From CAZQYB01 sp964582985 (GTDB lineage Bacteria; Planctomycetota; Phycisphaerae; Sedimentisphaerales; Anaerobacaceae), in contig CAZOUM010000014.1 of NCBI GenBank assembly GCA_964582985.1, forward strand, positions 1 through 50,470: 50,470 nucleotides of DNA, given 5' to 3'. The notes beneath the pieces are model-generated. The model was given only the letters and a program-made list of their open reading frames with translations, was not told where the DNA came from and made no database searches. A program made the position numbers and the translations under genes. Positions within the stretch are counted from its first letter, which is position 1. Each line of letters opens with the position of its first letter. Of this stretch, positions 16,369 to 24,534 are shown in pieces.

Positions 16369-17440
16369 CCGTGAAATCCTCGTCTTCCGTAAGATATTCC
16401 TGGGCCTTTTTGTAACTTATACCCATATATTTAGCAAACTGCATAAGAGACAATTTCCCTTCTCTTAAGGCGCGCATGGCTAAATCACAGTATCTTTCCG
16501 GAAGCTTGGCCGGTTCGTATGATGGTCTTGATTTGGTAAATGTAAGATATTTTTCAGCTGAACCAATGTACTTTATAGTATCTTCTTTTTTGAATTTGTA
16601 TATGCCGGCTATGCGATAGATCAAAGCAGTCAAAGATACATCGAATTCTCGTGCCATATCATCTAACTGGTCAAAATTTATTTGGCCTTTGTCGTCTAAA
16701 ATTGCTTTAACTCTAACCTTGATAGACTCTTCTGGCATTAAAAGGCGACTCGCAAATGCATTGGCGAGCCTTTCCTCATGTTTGTTTTCTTGTTTACTGC
16801 CAGCCCTGAAAACTTCCCAAGTCAAAAGATGAAATAGCTCGTGAGCAAGATCATAGCTCCGTCTCCATTGTTTGTTTTTCGCATTCAGAAGGACAGCAGG
16901 GCCAAATTCTTCAGATACTACTGATATAGCGCTTCCTGAAAAATTTAGATAGAATATCTTTATATAGTAGATTTCCTCCAGTATTTGTTTAAGCGATGCA
17001 ATAGGTATATCACCGAGGAGAAATTTATCCTGAACATTCTTTGCAAATAATTCTGCCTGATCATAGTCAAATTTTTCGAGTTTAGTGATATCGGGTGCTG
17101 GCAGCTTAGGCTCTTTTACTTCATCCATAAGTATCTCGAGATTACGATACTGCTGACAAAGTTGCTTAAATTCCGCCTCTGTTTTTTTCATTTCCTCTTC
17201 AGTATCTGACTCATCGCGCCAGAGCATAACGTTTTCGATGACCGGTTTATTCGTTAAAAAGAATTCTATTGGTTTTCGGTAAAGCTCTGCCAGCTTGCTA
17301 AGCTGAGAAAATTTGGGCTCTCTTTTTGCGTTTTCAAATTCACTAAGGGAGGATTTGCCTATTCCGCTTTCCTGCTCAGCTTTTTCCAGTGTGTAACCAA
17401 TGGCCTCTCTTGCGATTCTCAATCTTTGTCCGATGTTCAT
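16340..17440 (-). CDS. XRE-family regulator fused to an ImmA/IrrE-type metalloprotease
   Basis: This 366-residue protein has an N-terminal XRE helix-turn-helix (MNIGQRLRIAREAIGYTLEKAEQESGIGKSSLSEFE, residues 1-60). An ImmA/IrrE (COG2856) peptidase domain follows, with the zinc motif HELFH near residue 196 and a later glutamate-rich ERLANAFASRLLMPEE block. A helical C-terminus ends in a second HTH-like stretch (LMQFAKYMGISYKKAQEYL). Such proteins cleave a repressor or act as the sensing half of toxin and defence pairs. AGGAG is 5 bases before the ATG. It is first in an operon with the PIN-like gene. Confidence 0.85.
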   Translation of the reverse strand: MNIGQRLRIAREAIGYTLEKAEQESGIGKSSLSEFENAKREPKFSQLSKLAELYRKPIEFFLTNKPVIENVMLWRDESDTEEEMKKTEAEFKQLCQQYRNLEILMDEVKEPKLPAPDITKLEKFDYDQAELFAKNVQDKFLLGDIPIASLKQILEEIYYIKIFYLNFSGSAISVVSEEFGPAVLLNAKNKQWRRSYDLAHELFHLLTWEVFRAGSKQENKHEERLANAFASRLLMPEESIKVRVKAILDDKGQINFDQLDDMAREFDVSLTALIYRIAGIYKFKKEDTIKYIGSAEKYLTFTKSRPSYEPAKLPERYCDLAMRALREGKLSLMQFAKYMGISYKKAQEYLTEDEDFTDEKVSIPAT

Positions 17441-17567
17441 TTTTGGCTCCTTCTATCCCCCAGAATATTATACAGTAAAAATCGGTCAGATAGCACGAAT
17501 TTATTCTGGAAAACAGAATTTTTTTAGTTTTTTCTCAAATTCCGCCTTATCTGCCGGTGTTTTTAGC

Positions 17568-19091
17568 CTAATATCGCCGGGTGGTGGTCTTGCCGGGGTG
17601 GGTGTAGTTGACGAAGAAGTACCGCAGGGCATCTATTGGGTGGTCGTATACGCCGTCCTTGACCGGCAGTTCGCCGACGGCCGCGGTACTGCCCGGCTCA
17701 GGATAATGATAACACTGCAGCGCCTCTATGAGCCGCTGGCAACGCGGTGAAATCAGCAGACTGCTTTTGCCGTCGCCTGCCCGAATCGCCCGGCGGACAA
17801 GCTCAATGCCCTCCAAAATCCCGCTTCGCCGGCAACGAGTAATTACGCCCAGCGTCCGCAGCTCCCGAACAACACTTGTGCCGGTGACATCATTTACGCT
17901 GCCGCCGGCCGGGTCGCAAAATGTAGCCGCCATTCGCTCCTCGCCGGCAGGTGTCCGTTGTTTTATCTCTGCTGCGTGCGCATCAATCGTGGCTCTGCTG
18001 CGGACATACTCGTCTATCACCCGCACAACGCCATCTTCACCAACCTGAATCCACAGGCACACAAACGGATTCACAAAACCAAAGTCAAGCGAGCGATAGA
18101 TTGGCAGATTCGCATCATAATCGATTTGCCTGACATGCGTAGCGGGGTCGAACTCGTCAAAGACCACGTTCTCCAGCGAAGGCCTTTTGCAGAGCATCTC
18201 TGCCTCCCAGCCCGCCCTGCTGGCCCGACGCATTGCCGTTATGCAATCGTCAATCGTCAAATAACCGTTCGCCTGTTTGGCTTTGCCCTGGCAGTCATCC
18301 CATAACGGACACTGCGAGCAGATTCTGTTGCTGCATTTCTCAATTACCTCCCAGAGGCACCACTTAAAAACCGGCGTGCCGAACTGACCCGCCGACGAGA
18401 CAATTCTCTGCATCAGGCCGTACGGCCGGTGCATTGTGCTTATCATCTCCATAGCAGCCACCAGTCCCGGCTTGCTGCGCGTGGTAAACTTCGCTGCTGC
18501 AAAAACATCCTCATCAAAAAGCTCAACCTCGTCACAGCGCAGTTTCTGGATGTGCTGGCCTCGAACACTCATCGGCGACTGTGTCAAAACCTCAACGGCC
18601 GAGCCGTTGGCGAAGCAGCATTTGTCTTTGCGGACCGGGCCAACCAGAAAATCCTCAAAACCGTTGTGTAGAAAGCCGGTCAGGTATTCGTACATCCTCC
18701 CGGCCTGTTCTCCTGAGCCGCCCAGTATTCGCACCTGACAGTTTGCCTTAAAGACACAGTCCAGAAGCGTAGCGACCGCGGCCAGTTCAGTCTTTCCGCC
18801 GGCACGATTGGCCCAGATTATCGCATCGGCATTTGCCGCCCTGCTCGCAGCAAAGTCGGCTGAGAAACTATGCCACAAATAGTCCATCGGGCTGTTATGG
18901 TCCGGGCAGATTCTCCTGTCGGGAATGTCGAGACCCAGAAAAACTCTGACGTAGTTCTTGAGGTCCTTCTTGCATTTCGGCCGAGTCCGCTGAAGTGCCG
19001 CGTAAACCGAAGATGCCTTTTCGATGTCACATGCTGTCTTATCTGTTGTGTCATTCCTGCGAAGGCAGGAATCCATAATTGATTTTGCCAT
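17568..19091 (-). CDS. Phage-type terminase large subunit
   Basis: This 507-residue protein is the ATPase/nuclease of a DNA-packaging motor. It shows a Walker-A-type loop in WANRAGGKTELAAVA (about residues 90-105), a Walker B in KLRCDEVELFDEDVF (about 187-201), and a cysteine cluster (CSNRICSQCPLWDDC) as in some TerL groups. The RNase-H-like nuclease aspartates are in RSLDFGFVNPF, FCDPAGGS and DHPIDALRYFF. The N-terminus MDSCLRRNDT is the translation of a dispersed palindromic repeat. A ribosome site (AAGGGGG) before the ATG at 19091 supports that start. Portal and capsid genes are absent here. The small subunit candidate is 8.6 kb away. Confidence 0.88.
   Translation of the reverse strand: MAKSIMDSCLRRNDTTDKTACDIEKASSVYAALQRTRPKCKKDLKNYVRVFLGLDIPDRRICPDHNSPMDYLWHSFSADFAASRAANADAIIWANRAGGKTELAAVATLLDCVFKANCQVRILGGSGEQAGRMYEYLTGFLHNGFEDFLVGPVRKDKCCFANGSAVEVLTQSPMSVRGQHIQKLRCDEVELFDEDVFAAAKFTTRSKPGLVAAMEMISTMHRPYGLMQRIVSSAGQFGTPVFKWCLWEVIEKCSNRICSQCPLWDDCQGKAKQANGYLTIDDCITAMRRASRAGWEAEMLCKRPSLENVVFDEFDPATHVRQIDYDANLPIYRSLDFGFVNPFVCLWIQVGEDGVVRVIDEYVRSRATIDAHAAEIKQRTPAGEERMAATFCDPAGGSVNDVTGTSVVRELRTLGVITRCRRSGILEGIELVRRAIRAGDGKSSLLISPRCQRLIEALQCYHYPEPGSTAAVGELPVKDGVYDHPIDALRYFFVNYTHPGKTTTRRY
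19050..19075. repeat. Palindromic repeat inside the terminase start
   Basis: ATTCCTGC (19053-19060) pairs with GCAGGAAT (19065-19072) around GAAG. It is a sister of the repeat at 2955-2980. On the minus strand it is in frame in the terminase gene and encodes the MDSCLRRND segment near its N-terminus. Confidence 0.7.
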
Positions 19092-19221
19092 TGTTATCCC
19101 CCTTATTTCGTGTGCTTCTTACGAGTTATCTGTGATTGGTTGCTGACTAATTAGAACAACCAAGATTTCCAACTTCGGCTGGTGCCCTAAATACCCCCTA
19201 TTGCAAATTGTAATGCTCAGT

Positions 19222-19653
19222 TCAGCGCTTCTCGATTTTCTCGACACGCGGCTTATGTCGCCCACCTGCAAACGCTGTTTTCAACCAGAGGTCAACTATC
19301 TCTAACGCCTCTTCTATTGATATCATTCGCTCGCCAACTGCAAGCATATTGGCATCGTTATTTTCTCTGCTGAATTTTGCCGAGCGAAGGTCCCAGCAAA
19401 CCGCACATCTGATGCCAGCCATCTTATTGGCGACTATTGCCCCACTGTTGCCCGTGCCGCTCAGCACGACACCGCGTTCGAATTTACCTGTCGCCACCGC
19501 CTCTGCCGCCGGGCGGATATAATCCGGATAGTCGCAGGCCTCCGCCGAGCGTGTGCCGAAATCCTTGACCTCATGACCCTGTTCTTTAAGAACCGTCTTA
19601 ATCTGTTCTTTGTACTTAAAACCCGAGTGGTCGGACGCTATTGCAATTTTCAT
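19222..19653 (-). CDS. rpiB: Ribose-5-phosphate isomerase B family protein (RpiB/LacAB)
   Basis: This 143-residue protein matches the RpiB fold and length: MKIAIASDHSGFKYKEQI at the start, DFGTRSAEACDYPDY, the GTGNSGAIVANK loop and the NDANMLAVGERMIS helix. RpiB interconverts ribose-5-phosphate and ribulose-5-phosphate. The catalytic base position is odd: E. coli-type enzymes have Cys just before GTG and actinobacterial ones have Glu in GNGE. Here these are Ser (VLSGTG) and Gly (GNSGA). It follows the secreted-protein pair by 14 bases, so it may be in one transcript. AAAGGACGAG precedes the ATG. Confidence 0.88.
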   Translation of the reverse strand: MKIAIASDHSGFKYKEQIKTVLKEQGHEVKDFGTRSAEACDYPDYIRPAAEAVATGKFERGVVLSGTGNSGAIVANKMAGIRCAVCWDLRSAKFSRENNDANMLAVGERMISIEEALEIVDLWLKTAFAGGRHKPRVEKIEKR

Positions 19654-19667
19654 AACTCGTCCTTTCT

Positions 19668-21956
19668 TTATTTGAACAGATGATAAAGAATTTCATCAGA
19701 AACCGTGATTGTAAAAACGCTGTTTGCATCTTTCGGGCCGGTGGTTTTATAGAGTATGGATTGCTTAACAAACTTCTTGCTTTCGTCATGATAGCCGACA
19801 CAGAATTCGCCTTTGTAATACGGTGGTACGGTGAATTCAGCAATACCATTTCCATCCGTTATGTGAGTTTGGCCGAAGTACGAGCCGCTCCTGTCAAGGT
19901 GTCTGACGCCCACTCCTTCGAGGGGATTTCCAGTCGAGTCGACTATCTCTGCATAGACCGGCATTTCCTGCAAAAAGGGCGGGTACCGGCCCAAATCAAC
20001 CCTTTCGCCTTGACCGGCGTTAAATACTTTAGTGAAAACCGGACACCACCGCTTTTTGCCCTCACCGCGTCCAATATACTGCAGCCGTACCTGCATATTA
20101 ACTCCTGCCGGAACCTGAATAATCTGAGGCCTGTTGACAACGAGGTCTCTTCTTAAGAGGTCGGCAAACGATGCTTTCCGCGTTAAATGATAGGCTATTA
20201 TCTCTTTCGCCCAGGCCGGATTACTATCTTCTTGAATATACCACCAAGCGATAAGGCGGTAATTTCTTTTTGGGTTTTCAAGGTAAGGTTCGATAACGAG
20301 TTTTGCCGCAGGGAATAATCTTGATTCCGGCAACTGGACGTAATTGTACTCGTCGGGCTCGAACCTGTCTCTTCTATGTGCGACGTGAAGATAATCCTTA
20401 TCGAAGACTATAAGCTGATAGAACTTATCTGATGGGCCAAAACTCAGATAGAATGTCCCGTCGCCTTCGGCTCGGGCGATTCTTTCGAAATCACATATTT
20501 TCCGTACCGGTTCAAGCACCGGTTCGTCGCCTGTAAGATAAGTTGGAAGTTCGCGCAGCGCGGCCCACTGCTCGGCGGTGACGGCTGTGAAATCCCGCCT
20601 AAACCAGCCGGTTGCCATAATGAATGCCCCCGGAACCGCCTGACCCGTGATGCCGTCAACGACCTTGCCGGCGTAGGCAACATCATTGCCGAGCCTGAAA
20701 ATTATTTTCTGTGGACTTTCGGCTGTTAACTCAACCCTATCCAGTTCATGCTTCTCCGGTCCTGTCGTTCGTATCGCTGCTCGGAATGTACCTGCAGGCA
20801 ACATCAGGCCGTCTTTCCAGGAATCATACCCGTAGCCTCGCCCGCCGTGTCCTGTCCCTTCAATGATAATAATTTCTTTCAACCGATTTGGGTCGGTGAT
20901 GGGCCCATTCGCGTCTACAAACGCAAAAGTTCTGAAGAACTTTTCGCGCTGTTTTCGCTTTCGCAGGACAATTGTGGTTTCCTGGCCATTTGGCACCAGG
21001 CCTGAATAAGACATAAGACCAAGGTCTCTTGGCGCCTTAACCGACACCTTATAGTCACAAACCGGCGGTATGGTTGTTGGCCCTTCTTCAGTTTTTTTGA
21101 CCGGCAGGTGCATCGCAAACCGCCCGTTGGGGTCGGTCATAACCATATTTAAAGAAACGCGTGAGCGTATCTTGCCTCTTCCCGGAGTGTAGGCCATCCA
21201 CCCGCTGACCACTGCCCCTTGCACCGGATTGCCCTGCGGGTCAACAACAAGGCCCCAGATGGAGCGCTCGTCGGCTTTGGTTCCAATTTTCGATAGTGGT
21301 AGAAAATGGGTTACCCTGTGCCAGGGATATACTTCTTCCACCAGCGCAATTCCATAATCCGGATGCGAAACTATAAGCGAGAGGTCCTTTAGGCCCCCCG
21401 TCAGAACGGGCATCTTCATCCGCCCTCGCGCATCGAGCAATACTTTTCTGATCCTTGCTTTTGTTGGGTTTCTGTGGTCGGCCAGAAAGATTTCCCCTGT
21501 GGCCTGCGGAATCGGATTGCCGAGAGCATCATTGAAAGTCAACCAGATACTTGATGTGTTTCCAGTATTGGGTATCGAAAACATTAACCCCTGCTCGTAC
21601 GGCTGAGCATAAATAGCATCGTCTAAAACTTTTTTTACGACTGCATCATTTTGGTCTTCAGCGATTATAACGACAACTGTGGATTTGCCGAGTTGCCCCT
21701 GAGTCGATTCAATCGAATTGAGCGGAACAGAATTACCATCTAATTGCAGGGTTACTTTCTCAAATACTAATACTTCGGGTTCCTCCAGCGTAACGATCCT
21801 GTACCCATATCTCTCAGGCTTGACTTTCCAGTCCTTGTAAACCCTAACGACCACCTCTCTGTCATCAAGGTTAGGTAAATTTGGTTCTTCGGCGGCTAAT
21901 AGACCGGAGGCCAAGCCCCCCACAATCAACACCACCAACAGAGAAATGTGTTTCAT
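19668..21956 (-). CDS. Secreted carboxypeptidase-regulatory-like protein (paralogue A)
   Basis: This protein has 762 residues from the ATG at 21956, chosen because the signal peptide MKHISLLVVLIVGGLASGLLA begins there. It has no catalytic motif that I recognise. It contains CarboxypepD_reg-like beta-sandwich repeats, marked by VVDPQGNPVQGAVVSG near 230-250, DGITGQAVPGAFIMA near 440 and DSTGNPLEGVGV near 685. It ends in SDEILYHLFK. The upstream gene is a clear paralogue with the same signal peptide, repeat phrases and end. Such proteins may bind surface or matrix material. Their linkage to rpiB is unexplained. Confidence 0.75.
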   Translation of the reverse strand: MKHISLLVVLIVGGLASGLLAAEEPNLPNLDDREVVVRVYKDWKVKPERYGYRIVTLEEPEVLVFEKVTLQLDGNSVPLNSIESTQGQLGKSTVVVIIAEDQNDAVVKKVLDDAIYAQPYEQGLMFSIPNTGNTSSIWLTFNDALGNPIPQATGEIFLADHRNPTKARIRKVLLDARGRMKMPVLTGGLKDLSLIVSHPDYGIALVEEVYPWHRVTHFLPLSKIGTKADERSIWGLVVDPQGNPVQGAVVSGWMAYTPGRGKIRSRVSLNMVMTDPNGRFAMHLPVKKTEEGPTTIPPVCDYKVSVKAPRDLGLMSYSGLVPNGQETTIVLRKRKQREKFFRTFAFVDANGPITDPNRLKEIIIIEGTGHGGRGYGYDSWKDGLMLPAGTFRAAIRTTGPEKHELDRVELTAESPQKIIFRLGNDVAYAGKVVDGITGQAVPGAFIMATGWFRRDFTAVTAEQWAALRELPTYLTGDEPVLEPVRKICDFERIARAEGDGTFYLSFGPSDKFYQLIVFDKDYLHVAHRRDRFEPDEYNYVQLPESRLFPAAKLVIEPYLENPKRNYRLIAWWYIQEDSNPAWAKEIIAYHLTRKASFADLLRRDLVVNRPQIIQVPAGVNMQVRLQYIGRGEGKKRWCPVFTKVFNAGQGERVDLGRYPPFLQEMPVYAEIVDSTGNPLEGVGVRHLDRSGSYFGQTHITDGNGIAEFTVPPYYKGEFCVGYHDESKKFVKQSILYKTTGPKDANSVFTITVSDEILYHLFK

Positions 21957-21992
21957 ACTATCATTCCCACTTTGTAGTCCGGCCCTCAATCC

Positions 21993-24368
21993 TCACTTAA
22001 AAAGATGATACAGCATCTCGTCCGAAACCCTTAGCGTGAAAACGCTGTTGGCGTCTTCGGGGCCTGCAATTTCATAAGGTATTGCCTCACGCATGTACGG
22101 TGCATTTGGGTCACCGCCCGGCTTGTATTGGACAATAAACTCGCCTCTCGAATAGCCGACGAAGTCAAAAAACGCTAATCCTTCTTCCCCCGTACTGCTG
22201 ACCGCCGGGTCGTGGTCGCCGCAAACGACTACCGCAACACCCTCGACCGGCCTGCCAGCGGAATCAAGTACCTCCACAGCAATTTTGAATGGCTTGCCGA
22301 TAACAGGTCGTCCTGCATCATACACCTCGCCCTGCTTTAAAATCACGTTATGGGCAATAGTGACAGGTGCCCATTCGATATTGCCCAGCACGCGCAAGTG
22401 TATCCGCAAATTCACGCCCGCAGGCACCTGAAAACTGCTGGCTTTGTTCGCTTCGACCTCAAAATCCCGAAATATGCCGTCGGCAGGATGTTTGCTGCAG
22501 GCAGCAAGCAACTGCTTTGTCCAGATAGGATTGTTCTCTCCGACCACAAACCACTGTGGCCTGAAAAGGGCTGCTCCGTAAAAGGTCTTAACTGTAGCAA
22601 CCGGCTCGACGGCAACCATCGCCGCCGGAAACATTTTTACATCAGCAAGCCGGTATTTGCCCTCATCCTCAAGCTTGGCCGAGTCGTCCGGCAGGTACAT
22701 TGTAAGGTAGTTTTCTTTGGACAAGACAATTCGGTGAACGGTGGTTTGGGGCGAGACTGTCATGTTGAAGCGGCCATCCTCGTCTGTGCCTACCGGACCT
22801 TCCCTGGATATCCTCACCTCCACTCCACAAAGAGGCCCACCGGTAGTTCCATCAAGAACCCGTCCGTAAAACGTTCTTGGTGGCGAGAGCTCGAAAACCA
22901 ACTGCTCAGGGCTGTCGGCAGTAACTGTCAGGTGCTCGAATGAGTATCCATAGTGGCTGGCCTCGTACTTGCCCGGTGGAAATTTGCCGCCATTTTTCCA
23001 GTTATCGTACCGTAGATAGATGTCATTTCCCTGGCCCGGCTTTATAATCCGAACCTCAATGCTCTCAAGCACCTGCGGGTCGGTAATCGGTCCGTTCTGG
23101 TCTTCAAAGACAAAAGTATGAAAGTACCCCGGATGTTCGAGCTGGATAGTAGTCGCTTGGCCGTTTGGTATCCTGCCCTTGAATGGCCTGAGGTCCAGTC
23201 CGGCCGGCGACTCTACCTTCACGTAGTATTCTGACTTTGGCGGAATCAGTATCCCAATCTGCTGAGCGTCTTCCGCTATGGGCAGGTACGTTCGGAAACG
23301 GCCCAGACTGTCAGTAACTATATAATGTCTCTGGCTGTCTACGACACCCACCCACTTGGCACCAGTTGGGATTGCTCCCATCGCTGATACAGATGCTCCC
23401 GCAACCGGATGGCCGTTCGGATCGACCACGACACCCCAAATAGAGCGCTGGTCTGCTTCGCTGCCGGGCCGGGCTAACGGAACAAAAAGCCAATCAGTTT
23501 CGACGTGCGGGTATGGTTCTACTATCGCCGTCCCATATTGAGGGTGAGAGATTACAAAACGAAGCTGGCTTCTTGCTTGCTTTCTGCCGCTATACCAGAA
23601 AGCTCTCAGATCAGGTAGGCCAAAAGACGTGCGCAATTGTCCCTGGGCATCGGCGGTGCCCTCAGCGATGAGCAACTTTCGGTCTCCCTTTATCAGGTAC
23701 ACTTCCACTGCTGCGTATGGCATCACATTGCCGATAGCATCGGCCATAGTCCAACAGTGGTCGCTTTGTTCCTGGCTTGCCGGCTTCTTTGGCAGAGAAA
23801 ACGCCAGCCCTTTTTTATAAGGCCAGCCAAAAACAGCGTTGCCCAAAACCTCTCTCAGAACCTTGTCCTTTTGGTCCAAGCCGAAAATTGCAACAAACGC
23901 AGAGGCATCGAAACCTTCGAAATCCAACCTTACTTTACGACCATCCGTCTCAATGGGATACTTGTCAAAGATTTGCGGACTTTCGTTAGGTTCCTTGTAC
24001 ACGCGGACCATTACCACTCTGTTGTCGAGTTCAGCCGAGCTTATCGGCAGGTAGTACTCCGTAGCGTCTTCGTGACGCCACCCATAAACGCGCGTCTCCA
24101 GAGCCTGTTTTACCACCGGGTCATTCTGGTCCTGGTGATATATCTTGAATATTGTGGAGTCGTTAGCATCGTCCACTTTTGGTTCGACTGTCCGTCCTTT
24201 TATGGTGACGGTGATTTTTTCGAAAGGCCTTCCTTGTGACGGGTCTGTGCCAACCCGAACCACCACCTCTCTGCCATTAAGGTCAAGCAGCCCCGGCCTT
24301 TCGGCGGCAAATAGACCGGAAGCCAAAACCCCCGCAACCAACACTGCCAATAGAGAAATGTGTTTCAT
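21993..24368 (-). CDS. Secreted carboxypeptidase-regulatory-like protein (paralogue B)
   Basis: This protein has 791 residues from the ATG at 24368, which has GGGAG before it and begins the signal peptide MKHISLLAVLVAGVLASGLFA. The longer frame to 24491 has no support. It shares with its neighbour an N-terminal block (REVVVRV), RSIWGVVVDPNGHPVAGASV, VLDGTTGGPLCGVEV and the ending SDEMLYHLFK, so the two arose by tandem duplication. They are separated by 36 bases and probably co-transcribed with rpiB. All domains look like beta-sandwich repeats, with no enzyme motif seen. Confidence 0.75.
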   Translation of the reverse strand: MKHISLLAVLVAGVLASGLFAAERPGLLDLNGREVVVRVGTDPSQGRPFEKITVTIKGRTVEPKVDDANDSTIFKIYHQDQNDPVVKQALETRVYGWRHEDATEYYLPISSAELDNRVVMVRVYKEPNESPQIFDKYPIETDGRKVRLDFEGFDASAFVAIFGLDQKDKVLREVLGNAVFGWPYKKGLAFSLPKKPASQEQSDHCWTMADAIGNVMPYAAVEVYLIKGDRKLLIAEGTADAQGQLRTSFGLPDLRAFWYSGRKQARSQLRFVISHPQYGTAIVEPYPHVETDWLFVPLARPGSEADQRSIWGVVVDPNGHPVAGASVSAMGAIPTGAKWVGVVDSQRHYIVTDSLGRFRTYLPIAEDAQQIGILIPPKSEYYVKVESPAGLDLRPFKGRIPNGQATTIQLEHPGYFHTFVFEDQNGPITDPQVLESIEVRIIKPGQGNDIYLRYDNWKNGGKFPPGKYEASHYGYSFEHLTVTADSPEQLVFELSPPRTFYGRVLDGTTGGPLCGVEVRISREGPVGTDEDGRFNMTVSPQTTVHRIVLSKENYLTMYLPDDSAKLEDEGKYRLADVKMFPAAMVAVEPVATVKTFYGAALFRPQWFVVGENNPIWTKQLLAACSKHPADGIFRDFEVEANKASSFQVPAGVNLRIHLRVLGNIEWAPVTIAHNVILKQGEVYDAGRPVIGKPFKIAVEVLDSAGRPVEGVAVVVCGDHDPAVSSTGEEGLAFFDFVGYSRGEFIVQYKPGGDPNAPYMREAIPYEIAGPEDANSVFTLRVSDEMLYHLFK

Positions 24369-24534
24369 AATGCGACTCCCTCTTTCTTCTCTATCTATTA
24401 TATCCGCTGGATTGCAATGTTCAAGAATTTTTTGATACCAATTGGTGGCTGCACCTTCGCATAAAATCCCCGTATCAGGACGGATAGTCAATATATAAAG
24501 TTCCGTGCTTCAGTTCTCAATGAACACGCCTCCG

